From the NCBI GenBank assembly GCA_964444975.1, contig CAYUJD010000008.1:18357-82356 (forward strand): 64,000 nt of DNA. The letters are read 5' to 3'. The notes under the pieces were generated by a model that did not search any database, was not told the DNA's origin, and saw only the letters and a program-made list of their open reading frames with translations. Position numbers and translations under genes: made by a program. Origin of the DNA: VBAS01 sp964444975. Its GTDB lineage: Bacteria > Bacteroidota > Bacteroidia > Chitinophagales > Chitinophagaceae. Shown here piece after piece: positions 1 to 7,451 of this stretch (position 1 is the stretch's first letter; every line of letters begins with the position of its first letter).

Positions 1-102
1 GTTGGCCAGCCAGGATTCAAAAAAATCATTAAAAGCTGCTTTTGGCTCCTTTGTGGGTTTTTTGATGGGTTCCTTTTTAAAATTAGTAGTCTGTTTCTTC
101 AT
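1..102 (-). CDS. N-terminal part of an unidentified protein, cut by the window edge
   Basis: An open frame starts with ATG at 102 and runs off the left edge after 34 codons without a stop. The visible part is lysine-rich (starts MKKQTTNFKKEPIKKP) and becomes acidic/aromatic at its end (AFNDFFESWLAN). It is divergent from the gene at 189, with 86 bases between the two starts. The product is not recognisable from this piece; it could be a small cytosolic protein. The start is chosen as the only ATG in a frame that stays open to the edge. Confidence 0.5.
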   Translation of the reverse strand, partial: MKKQTTNFKKEPIKKPTKEPKAAFNDFFESWLAN

Positions 103-164
103 GCTTTTTTATATCATCAAAAGCATTTAGCAATTTTCGATAAATGCCGCCAATTGCAGATATT

Positions 165-172
165 TACTTTTG
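165..172 (+). promoter_or_regulatory. Candidate Bacteroidota -7 box (TACTTTTG)
   Basis: TACTTTTG matches the TAnnTTTG -7 consensus known for the Bacteroidota primary sigma factor. It ends 16 bases before the ATG at 189, implying a very short leader. No clear TTG -33 element is seen at the usual distance, so this is a candidate only. Confidence 0.35.
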
Positions 173-188
173 GAAAAAATGAACCGGT

Positions 189-851
189 ATGCCTGCTTCT
201 ATTTCTGAAAAATTGAAAATAAAAACCGGCGATACGCTGCTTACCCTGAATGCTCCCGCTGATTTTAAAAAAAAACTTAAAGGCTTGCCACCCGGTGTAA
301 AAATTACCGACACTGCCAAAGACTATAACCAGCTTCACTGGTTTGTAATGAACCGGGCGCAACTGGAAAAAGAAATGAGCCGGATGATGAAACTGCTGAA
401 GCCCGGCGTGATTGTGTGGGTGTATTACCCCAAAGGCACATCAAAAATTCAGACCGACCTGACAAGAGACAAAGGCTGGGACTGCCTGATGGCCGAAAAC
501 GATAAACTGACATGGATCAGCCTGATTTCTTTTGACAATACCTGGAGCACATTCGGCATACGGGCAAAAACTGAAGCCGACAAAGTGAAAGAAGCACAAC
601 CAAGACCTGAACGTGAAATTTTCAAATGGGTGAACCCGCAGACAAAAGAAGTGAAACTACCGGATGACCTGGCAACTATTTTAAAAAAGAATAAAAAACA
701 GGCTGAGTTTTTCAAAACCCTTTCGTTTACCAACAAAAAAGAATACATCGAATGGGTGGTTTCCGCCAAACAAGAGAAAACAAGAACGGAAAGAATAAAA
801 GAAACATTGGCAAGGCTGGGTAAAGGATGGAAGAACCCCCGGAATATTTAG
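189..851 (+). CDS. DUF3052-like / YdeI-OmpD-associated (OmdA) two-domain protein
   Basis: 220 residues. Residues about 8-130 resemble the DUF3052 family, with the pattern 'LKIKTGDTLLTLNAP' followed by 'GVIVWVYYPKG', a TDLT motif and 'FDNTWSTFGIR'. Residues about 150-220 match the YdeI/OmpD-associated (OmdA) domain: LPDDL, then 'EYIEWVVSAKQEKTRTERI' and a 'LGKGWKNP' end. No signal peptide or membrane segment is visible, so it is probably cytosolic. Neither domain has a firmly established biochemical role; OmdA-type proteins have been linked to envelope stress or bacteriocin protection. The start at 189 is the first ATG after the candidate promoter box. The domain assignment is from motif memory, not a search. 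Confidence 0.75.
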   Translation: MPASISEKLKIKTGDTLLTLNAPADFKKKLKGLPPGVKITDTAKDYNQLHWFVMNRAQLEKEMSRMMKLLKPGVIVWVYYPKGTSKIQTDLTRDKGWDCLMAENDKLTWISLISFDNTWSTFGIRAKTEADKVKEAQPRPEREIFKWVNPQTKEVKLPDDLATILKKNKKQAEFFKTLSFTNKKEYIEWVVSAKQEKTRTERIKETLARLGKGWKNPRNI

Positions 852-1029
852 CTAAGAGTTTAAAGAGAGGAAAGAGAAAAGTAGGAAAGTAAAAGGGATA
901 AAAGCATACAATCGGCAATGGGCAGGAAGCAAAAAATGAAACAGGCTGCCTGCAATAACCTGCAACCAACCTGGGCCCGGAATGTTCGGGGCCTCGGAGG
1001 GCTTACCAGGAACCAGCAACCAGCAACTC

Positions 1030-1443
1030 ATGAACCTGACTAACGATACCTACTTACGGCTAGTGAACGCCAAACTCTTTATTGATGAAAACTATCATGA
1101 GCCGATTGACCTGGATGTGGTGTCGCGGAAAGCTTTTATTTCAAAATTTCATTTTCACCGGCTGTTCCGGCGCATTTACCGCAAAACACCGCATGAATAT
1201 CTTACACGCAAACGGCTGGAAAAAGCCAAAGACCTGCTGGCCGAAAACAAACCCGTGACAGAAGTGTGTAACGAAGTAGGTTTTGAAAGCATCGGTTCCT
1301 TCAGCGCCTTATTTAAAAAAGAAATCGGCTTTGCTCCTACGTACTACCGCAATATGGCCTGGCTGAAAAAACAGGAAGCCAAACAACAGCCGAAAAAATT
1401 TATCCCGCATTGTTTTATTGATTCGTATAAGCTGGACCAGTAA
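1030..1443 (+). CDS. AraC-family transcriptional regulator (DNA-binding domain only)
   Basis: About 137 residues from the preferred ATG at 1030. An upstream in-frame ATG at 982 would add 16 residues encoded by low-complexity 'accagcaaccagcaac' sequence, which is unlikely to be coding. The protein is essentially a lone AraC-type double helix-turn-helix: residues about 10-105 contain 'IDLDVVSRKAFISKFHFHRL', 'KTPHEYLTRKRLEKAKDLL' and the second HTH 'EVCNEVGFESIGSFSALFKK' followed by 'GFAPTYYR'. No ligand-binding domain is present, so any signal sensing must come from a partner. The target is unknown. The nearest downstream gene is the VOC protein at 1710, separated by a 149-bp repeat. Confidence 0.88.
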   Translation: MNLTNDTYLRLVNAKLFIDENYHEPIDLDVVSRKAFISKFHFHRLFRRIYRKTPHEYLTRKRLEKAKDLLAENKPVTEVCNEVGFESIGSFSALFKKEIGFAPTYYRNMAWLKKQEAKQQPKKFIPHCFIDSYKLDQ

Positions 1444-1493
1444 CCCGCAATCAGGGAGTTACTGATTGCTGATTACATTTCATTTTTTATTAC

Positions 1494-1642
1494 AAGTCAT
1501 CTCAAAAGTATTTTCAGACCACAGATTGCACAAGATAAGCAAACGGATTGCACCGCTTTTATTCTAAAATCTGAGAAATCAGTGAAATAATATCCGTGTA
1601 ATCAGTGGTTAATTGGGGTTAAAGTGACTTTTGAGATAGCTT
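1494..1642 (+). repeat. 149-bp dispersed element with terminal inverted repeats, copy A
   Basis: The left end aagtcatctcaaaagt and the right end acttttgagatagctt are imperfect 16-bp inverted repeats with an 11-bp perfect core (atctcaaaagt). The core from atctc to gagat is 139 bp. The interior carries CAGATT/TCTGTG-type words and no ORF. Copies B (34588-34736, inverted) and C (63676-63824) have identical length. Copy A differs from C at 10 of 139 core positions counted by eye. No target-site duplication is evident. Confidence 0.9.
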
Positions 1643-1709
1643 ATAAAAGCAAGATTGGATAAGACATTTGCAAGTGCAGGCTTTATTTTTACTTTCTAAA
1701 AATTATTTT

Positions 1710-2126
1710 ATGGTTACGAAACTTTCCCACACTTCCATCTTTGTCAGTGACCAGAACAAGGCCTACGATTTTTATGTAACCAAACTCGGTTTCAAAGTAA
1801 ATACCGATGCCACAATGGACAATGGCTTTCGCTGGCTGACAGTGAACCCGCCGGAACAGCCCGACCTGGAAATCGTTTTATTTCCTGTAAATGGAGTCAA
1901 TGGTTTTGAAGAAGATGTAAACAAGGCGCTTAATTTTCTGCTTGAAAAAGGCGTGATGGGCGCCGGCGCCATGTACACTTCTGACTGCCGCGCCACTTAT
2001 GAAGAGCTGAAGGCAAAAGGCGTCGTGTTTAAATCGGAGCCCAAAGAACAGTTTTATGGCATCGAAGCCATCATCACCGACGGGTGCGGCAACTGGTTCA
2101 GCATGACGCAGCCTAAAGAAATGTAA
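1710..2126 (+). CDS. VOC-superfamily (glyoxalase/bleomycin-resistance-like) protein
   Basis: 138 residues from the ATG at 1710. The longer frame from 1668 adds a hydrophobic tail not seen in VOC proteins, so the internal start is preferred. The beginning 'TKLSHTSIFVSDQNKAYDFY' with 'KLGFKV', and the end 'GIEAIITDGCGNWFSMTQP', are the paired beta-alpha-beta-beta-beta modules of a single-unit VOC fold. VOC proteins bind a metal and a small molecule (glyoxalases, dioxygenases, resistance proteins); the substrate cannot be inferred here. Cytosolic. It lies 67 bases downstream of repeat copy A. Confidence 0.85.
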   Translation: MVTKLSHTSIFVSDQNKAYDFYVTKLGFKVNTDATMDNGFRWLTVNPPEQPDLEIVLFPVNGVNGFEEDVNKALNFLLEKGVMGAGAMYTSDCRATYEELKAKGVVFKSEPKEQFYGIEAIITDGCGNWFSMTQPKEM

Positions 2127-2192
2127 AACCCGGGAATACGAAGTAGTACTCCGCAATTCCTTTTCCGCTCATTCGTTATTTTAGCGGCATCT

Positions 2193-3629
2193 ATGGACCT
2201 GAACGGAAAAGGAATACTGAGCCTGTTGATTTTAACAGCGACGTTTGCCTCCTGTTCAAAAAAAATTATTCCTGACAAACCTTTTCTTTCAAAAACAAAT
2301 TTCCGCCTGGACTCGCTGCCAGAGTCGGAAATGAATGTGCCTATACAGGTAAATCTGAAACCGCTGTACCGGCTCGCTGAAAAAAATGTGGACACGGTTT
2401 TTACTTCGCCCAACTGGCCCGACGACTGGATAACGCCGGATTGCGCCAACCGCTACAAATATCATTTCCGGCGCGGGCCCCTGCAGATCACTGCTTCGGG
2501 CAATTCGATGAACATCGGTTTTACCGGTTATTATAAAATCATCGGCAGCACCCGGGCATGCATCGGCGGCACGGTGCTTTCGCCATGGACGCCGCCCTGC
2601 CGGTGCGGATTTGATGAAGACGAACGACGGGTGCGGGTTGATTTTACAAACAGCATAACCCTGTTGCCTGATTATAAAATCAAACTGACCATTAAAAGAC
2701 AAGAACCTCAGCCCCTTGATAAATGTACCGTTTGTTTTTTCGGCGCCGACATAACCGGCCAGGTGATGAGTGGCCTGAAGGACGAACTGGACCTGGCAAA
2801 AAAAGCAATGGAGAATTCCTTGGGTGTTGTGGATATGAAACCGCAGGTGCAGCATATCTGGAACAGGCTTTCAGCCCCCTACAATATTTACAACCTGGGA
2901 TGGCTGCAGATTAATCCGCAAAAAATAAAAGTGAATTCACTTTTTGCCCGCAACGATACGCTGAACATCTTTTTAGGTATGACGGCAAGACCATTAATCC
3001 GTTTTGAGAAACCGCAGGAACTGCTCACCCTGGTTCCGAACCTGGATAATTCAATTGCCCGTCCGGGCTTCACCATTTTTCTTGATGCGGTGCTGAATTA
3101 CGATTCACTCAACAATATTCTGAACAGCCAGATCAAAGGGAAGCAATTTGATTTTGAAAAAGGGAAAACAAAAAAAAATATTGTGGTGCAGGATTGCCGT
3201 ATCTATGGTTCGGGCAACGAAAAACTTATCATCAAGATGAGTTTTAGTGGCAGCAACGAGGGTATCGCCTGGTTCACCGGCAGGCCGCATTACGATGAAA
3301 ACAGCCGCATGATTGAAATTCGGGAAATTGATTTTGACATAAAAACAAAAAACCTGTTGCTGAAAACAGCCGACTGGCTTTTCAACCGCCGCATCACAAA
3401 TGAACTAAGCCGTGCTGCAAGGTTTGATCTTTCAAACTACGTGGACACCGCAAAAACATTAATCGCCCAACAGCTCAACAAAGAATGGATAAAAGGAGTG
3501 AAAAGCACAGGAGTAATAAATGACATGAAAATTGCCGGATTTTATCCTTTGTCCGAATATTTCATTGTACGCTGCCGGGCCGGCGGTGACCTGGCCATCA
3601 GCGTAGATTCATTGGACTTAGGCTTCTGA
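2193..3629 (+). CDS. DUF4403 family lipoprotein
   Basis: 478 residues. The N-terminus is a lipoprotein signal peptide with lipobox TFASC (cysteine near residue 22), so it is probably anchored in the inner or outer membrane and faces the periplasm. The body fits DUF4403, with 'MNVPIQVNLKPLYRLAEKNV' early, then repeated amphipathic beta-rich stretches and 'GFTIFLDAVLNYDSLNNIL'. The family is common in Bacteroidota and has no established function. The length is normal for the family. It converges on the GtrA gene with a 12-base overlap of the 3' ends. Confidence 0.75.
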   Translation: MDLNGKGILSLLILTATFASCSKKIIPDKPFLSKTNFRLDSLPESEMNVPIQVNLKPLYRLAEKNVDTVFTSPNWPDDWITPDCANRYKYHFRRGPLQITASGNSMNIGFTGYYKIIGSTRACIGGTVLSPWTPPCRCGFDEDERRVRVDFTNSITLLPDYKIKLTIKRQEPQPLDKCTVCFFGADITGQVMSGLKDELDLAKKAMENSLGVVDMKPQVQHIWNRLSAPYNIYNLGWLQINPQKIKVNSLFARNDTLNIFLGMTARPLIRFEKPQELLTLVPNLDNSIARPGFTIFLDAVLNYDSLNNILNSQIKGKQFDFEKGKTKKNIVVQDCRIYGSGNEKLIIKMSFSGSNEGIAWFTGRPHYDENSRMIEIREIDFDIKTKNLLLKTADWLFNRRITNELSRAARFDLSNYVDTAKTLIAQQLNKEWIKGVKSTGVINDMKIAGFYPLSEYFIVRCRAGGDLAISVDSLDLGF

Positions 3630-4124
3630 CACGTTTGCCTTGAATGCGAACCGCTTTTGTGAAAAATAACTGAAGCTGACCACAAAAAAAGTGGTAGCTA
3701 TTTTTGCCGGCAGCGGCCACCAGCCAAACACTTCCACAAACAATTTCAGAAAACCATAATTCAGCAGAATGCAGATGAAAACCACCGTCAGGTATTTTGT
3801 CATCTGCACCCGCTTCCGCGTGGCTGCCGATTCAGGAAATACCACATAACGCATCAGGAAAAAACCACTGAGAAACGTAACGGGAAAAGTAAACAGGAAA
3901 GCCGCGATGTGCGGACTGATGGCAATTGCCCCGATGTAAACAATTTTTTTCTGCAAAATAATATTGTGTGTAAAAGTATAAAGCAGGATATCGAACAGGG
4001 TATTGCTGCCGCCACTGGCTGCATAGCGGAAAGTTTGCCTGTCCATCACCTTGCCAAAAAAGGGATAAAAGAAATCAAGCAGCAAAATGATGTGGTCTTT
4101 TGCACTGTAAACAATCCGTTTCAT
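3618..4124 (-). CDS. GtrA-like multi-pass membrane protein
   Basis: 168 residues from the ATG at 4124; an upstream in-frame ATG at 4190 would add a non-hydrophobic leader and is less likely. Four hydrophobic segments (about residues 25-50, 58-80, 100-120, 130-150) and the start 'RQTFRYAASGGSNTLFDILL' are typical of the GtrA/DPMS-associated family (PF04138). These proteins are thought to move or flip polyprenyl-linked sugars during cell-surface polysaccharide synthesis. The substrate is unknown and no glycosyltransferase neighbour is present. Its 3' end overlaps that of the DUF4403 gene. Confidence 0.85.
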   Translation of the reverse strand: MKRIVYSAKDHIILLLDFFYPFFGKVMDRQTFRYAASGGSNTLFDILLYTFTHNIILQKKIVYIGAIAISPHIAAFLFTFPVTFLSGFFLMRYVVFPESAATRKRVQMTKYLTVVFICILLNYGFLKLFVEVFGWWPLPAKIATTFFVVSFSYFSQKRFAFKANVSEA

Positions 4125-4304
4125 GAAGCGACAAAGATACTGGTTGCTTTTGGCCGGTGCAATGGGGATTGAAGTTTTATACCGATTCATTCAGTGATTC
4201 TTTGCTTCGGCGGCATTTTATCAACTCATGATGCCCGGAACAGGGAGTTGGTTCGGGAAGCCTTTATCTTGCACATTCTCCTCTTCCACGCAGCCGGAAT
4301 ACGC

Positions 4305-4312
4305 TATTTTTG
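4305..4312 (+). promoter_or_regulatory. Candidate -7 box (TATTTTTG) upstream of argS
   Basis: TATTTTTG matches TAnnTTTG and ends 14 bases before the ATG at 4327 and 29 before that at 4342. This favours one of these internal starts over the far-upstream ATG at 4228. A TTG at 4269-4271 is too distant to be a confident -33 element. Confidence 0.4.
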
Positions 4313-4341
4313 CCACCGCCAGAAGAATGGATAACAAAGCA

Positions 4342-6231
4342 ATGAGTACAACAGAAAAAATAAGACGGGTTTCAAAAGAAGCATTGGAAAAACTTTATGG
4401 ATTAACCATTAATGCAAAAGACATCCAGGTAAATGAAACCAAACCCGAGTTTGAAGGCGACTATACCCTGGTATTGTTTTCTTTTGTAAAACAACTGAAA
4501 AAACCGCCGGAGCTATTGGGAAAAGAAATTGGCGAATGGCTGGTAAAAAATCATGCCGGCCTGTTTGCGGCATTCAACGTGATAAAGGGTTTTTTAAACC
4601 TCAGCATTGCCGATGCGTACTGGAAAGATTTCCTTCAAACGAATTTTGATGACCCTCATTATGGAAAAAAGAATTCTACCGGCAGAAGAGTGATGGTGGA
4701 ATACTCCTCTCCCAATACCAACAAACCGCTGCACCTTGGTCATCTCCGGAACAATTTTCTCGGCTGGAGTATTGCCGAAATACTTAAAGCCAACGGTTGT
4801 GATGTAGTGAAGACCTGTATCGTGAACGACCGCGGTATTCATATCTGCAAAAGCATGCTGGCATGGACTAAATATGCCAACGGCGCAACACCGCAGTCAA
4901 CAGGCATCAAAGGCGATCATTTTGTAGGGGATTATTATGTCCTGTTTGAAAATGATCTGAAGACACAAGCCCAGCCGCTGATCGAACAGATTGAGAGAAA
5001 CGATTTGTCGGCTTTTGCAGGCGAAGAACTGGAGGAACTGAAAATATTAACACGGGTACTGGTAAAAGAAACCGACAAAGAAAAAATTGCCAAAGCAAAA
5101 GAACATATAAAAGAGATTGCCCGTAACCATACACCCGTTATGCACGAGGCAAAAGAAATGTTGCGGCAATGGGAAGCCGGCGATAAGGATGTGGTGGAGC
5201 TCTGGAAGAAAATGAACGGCTGGGTGTATGGCGGTTTTGATGTAACATACCAGCGCATTGGCAGCGATTTTGAAAAAATTTATTACGAAAGCGATACCTA
5301 CCTGCTGGGAAAAAACATTGTACAGCAGGGATTGGACAAAAATGTTTTTTTCCGAAAAGATGATGACAGTGTATGGATTGACCTGACCGGCGACGGGCTG
5401 GATGAAAAACTGGTAATGCGCAAAGACGGCACGTCGGTTTACATCACGCAGGACATCGGCCTCGCCGAACAGAAGTTTAAAGAATATAAACCCGATGAAA
5501 GCATTTACGTGGTGGGTGACGAACAGAATTATCATTTCAAAGTTTTAAAACTGATTGCTGAAAAACTGAAGCTGCCCGGAGCCGGAGGTATATATCACCT
5601 GAGCTATGGCATGGTAGAATTGCCCACCGGCCGCATGAAAAGCCGTGAAGGCACCGTGGTGGATGCTGACATCCTGGTGGAGGAAATGATTTCCATTGCC
5701 GGCAGGCACACCGAAGAACTGGGCAAGGTGAAAGATTTTTCTGCTGAAGAATTGCACGAACTGTACAACACCCTGGGGCTTGGCGCTTTAAAATTTTTCC
5801 TGCTTCGTGTTGACCCGAAAAAGCGAATGATATTTAACCCCGAGGAGTCTATAGATTTTCATGGCTTCACCGGGCCATTTGTGCAATACACACATGCAAG
5901 GATTAAGTCAATTTTGAGAAAGGAGTCAGGCGCCAGGAATCAGGAGCCCGGAGCAGGGAACTTGCTTAAATCAGAAAAAGCGCTTATTGTAAAGCTGGAA
6001 CAATATTCAGCCATTGTAGAACAGGCGGCTGCAGAGCATAATCCGTCCGTAGTTGCTATATACGTTTTTGAGCTGGCGAAAACTTTTAATACTTTTTATA
6101 CTGGACATTCGGTTCTTCATGCTGAATCGGAAGAAAAGAAACAACTCCGGCTGATGCTGTGCGAAATGACAGCCAATGTGCTTGCTTCCGGTTTGAGCCT
6201 GCTGGGTATAAAAGCGCCGGAGAGAATGTAG
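4342..6231 (+). CDS. argS: Arginyl-tRNA synthetase
   Basis: About 629 residues from 4342 (an ATG at 4327 is the alternative). It charges tRNA-Arg with arginine using ATP in the cytosol. Visible hallmarks are an N-terminal Arg-tRNA synthetase domain, the class I HIGH-type motif (HLGH, about residues 131-134) within 'NTNKPLHLGHLRN', the KMSKS equivalent 'GRMKSREGT', and a DALR-type anticodon-binding domain ending in PERM. In the C-terminal third, bases about 5922-5964 encode 'ESGARNQEPGAGN', a segment whose DNA (gagtcaggcgccaggaatca...) looks like intergenic low-complexity repeat inserted in frame. The gene is followed by a hairpin terminator at 6268. Confidence 0.97.
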   Translation: MSTTEKIRRVSKEALEKLYGLTINAKDIQVNETKPEFEGDYTLVLFSFVKQLKKPPELLGKEIGEWLVKNHAGLFAAFNVIKGFLNLSIADAYWKDFLQTNFDDPHYGKKNSTGRRVMVEYSSPNTNKPLHLGHLRNNFLGWSIAEILKANGCDVVKTCIVNDRGIHICKSMLAWTKYANGATPQSTGIKGDHFVGDYYVLFENDLKTQAQPLIEQIERNDLSAFAGEELEELKILTRVLVKETDKEKIAKAKEHIKEIARNHTPVMHEAKEMLRQWEAGDKDVVELWKKMNGWVYGGFDVTYQRIGSDFEKIYYESDTYLLGKNIVQQGLDKNVFFRKDDDSVWIDLTGDGLDEKLVMRKDGTSVYITQDIGLAEQKFKEYKPDESIYVVGDEQNYHFKVLKLIAEKLKLPGAGGIYHLSYGMVELPTGRMKSREGTVVDADILVEEMISIAGRHTEELGKVKDFSAEELHELYNTLGLGALKFFLLRVDPKKRMIFNPEESIDFHGFTGPFVQYTHARIKSILRKESGARNQEPGAGNLLKSEKALIVKLEQYSAIVEQAAAEHNPSVVAIYVFELAKTFNTFYTGHSVLHAESEEKKQLRLMLCEMTANVLASGLSLLGIKAPERM

Positions 6232-6267
6232 CAGAATCAGTGCCCGATTTTTTTTTTGCAAATAAAA

Positions 6268-6304
6268 AACCTCCACGACTGTGCGGAGGTTTCAATTTTT
6301 TTTT
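6268..6304 (+). terminator. Rho-independent terminator after argS
   Basis: A 7-bp stem aacctcc/ggaggtt (6268-6291) is followed by a T-rich run (6296-6304). An A-rich tract on its left side lets it also work for the convergent minus-strand TPR gene. Confidence 0.75.
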
Positions 6305-6315
6305 GAGTAACCATG

Positions 6316-7341
6316 TTACAGACCCATCTGCATTTTCTTCTGCTTGTATAACGATAAACTCGGGTCCATTTCAATTGCCTTGTCGCATAGTGCTACCCCT
6401 TTTTCCTTTTCGCCTTTTTTCTGGTAACTCATGCCAATCATATAAAGACTCTGGGCGTTGGTCTTGTCGTAAGTAAGTACTTTATCCCAATAATCTATAG
6501 CCTGCTGGTATTTGCCGGAATAATAATATGCCTCGGCAATCATATTGAGGATATTCAGGTCGCTGGGCTTTTTTACAAGGATGGTATTAAAAATTTTAAG
6601 TGCATCGTCTATATTACCTGTATTCAGGTAAGCCACGCCGAGGTTTTCCATGTAATCATCATCTTTTTTATACCCCCTTTCTCCCGCCAGTTGTATATAT
6701 TTCAGCGCCTCCTTATCGGCATTCATGGCATAGCAGACAAGTCCCAGCTCATATATCCAGTAGTTTTTTGACGTATCGAGGGCAATGGCTCTTTCAAAAT
6801 GAGGAACAGCGAGCTTATAATTCATCATATCGGTATAACTGCGGCCGATGAGGTAAGGAGCCTCAGCATTCTGCGGATCTTCCTTCTCTGCCATCTGCAG
6901 GTATTTTATTGCTTCGCCATAATCATCCCTGTCGTAGTAAATTTTGCCTATATAAAAACTCACTTTCTCATTGGGGTCAGCTTTTTTCAGCCTGGCAGCA
7001 TACAGCAGGGCATCATCAAACCGCTTGGTATTAAAACAAAGTGTGAGAAGTTGCTTATACAGTGCTGCAGAATTATCTCCCATCTGTTCCAGTTTCTGAA
7101 ACATTTCTCTTGCCTGTGCATATTTGCGCAGGTCGAGAAGTATCCCTGCTAGCTCGGTGACGATGTGTTTGTCATCGGGTTTAAACTTATAAGCTTTGTC
7201 AAGATTTTTCCAAACCTCAAGCCTGCGGCCGGATTCTTTTTCCTGCATTGCTTTATTTAAAAAATAATCCGCACTGTCGGTTTGGGAGAAAGTTGCAAAA
7301 GCAACTCCAAGGAATAAGATGGTGAGTAGATATGACTTCAT
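6316..7341 (-). CDS. Secreted/periplasmic tetratricopeptide-repeat protein
   Basis: 341 residues with an N-terminal signal peptide (MKSYLLTILFLGVAFATFSQ). The rest is a chain of about eight TPR units, for example 'AALYKQLLTLCFNTKRFDDA', 'SFYIGKIYYDRDDYGEAIKY', 'APYLIGRSYTDMMNYKLAVP' and 'AQSLYMIGMSYQKKGEKEKG'. TPRs are protein-interaction scaffolds and no catalytic domain is visible. It lies downstream of glgB on the same strand with a 110-base gap. Function unknown. Confidence 0.85.
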   Translation of the reverse strand: MKSYLLTILFLGVAFATFSQTDSADYFLNKAMQEKESGRRLEVWKNLDKAYKFKPDDKHIVTELAGILLDLRKYAQAREMFQKLEQMGDNSAALYKQLLTLCFNTKRFDDALLYAARLKKADPNEKVSFYIGKIYYDRDDYGEAIKYLQMAEKEDPQNAEAPYLIGRSYTDMMNYKLAVPHFERAIALDTSKNYWIYELGLVCYAMNADKEALKYIQLAGERGYKKDDDYMENLGVAYLNTGNIDDALKIFNTILVKKPSDLNILNMIAEAYYYSGKYQQAIDYWDKVLTYDKTNAQSLYMIGMSYQKKGEKEKGVALCDKAIEMDPSLSLYKQKKMQMGL

Positions 7342-7451
7342 AGGGTCTGTTTGGATTTTATAAATGCGTAGCCTTCAAAAATAATTCGTTATGCCGGGAA
7401 ATCACAGTATTTCCTTTAATTAATTTTTGCCAGGTAAAATAAACTGCATAT

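Noticed and set aside
1494..1642. The 149-bp element as a small-RNA gene or riboswitch
   Set aside because: The same sequence occurs in both orientations relative to adjacent genes and at unrelated loci, which fits a repeat better; a transcript cannot be excluded.
6159..6476. 105-codon plus-strand frame overlapping the end of argS
   Set aside because: It runs through the argS terminator and is antisense to the TPR gene.
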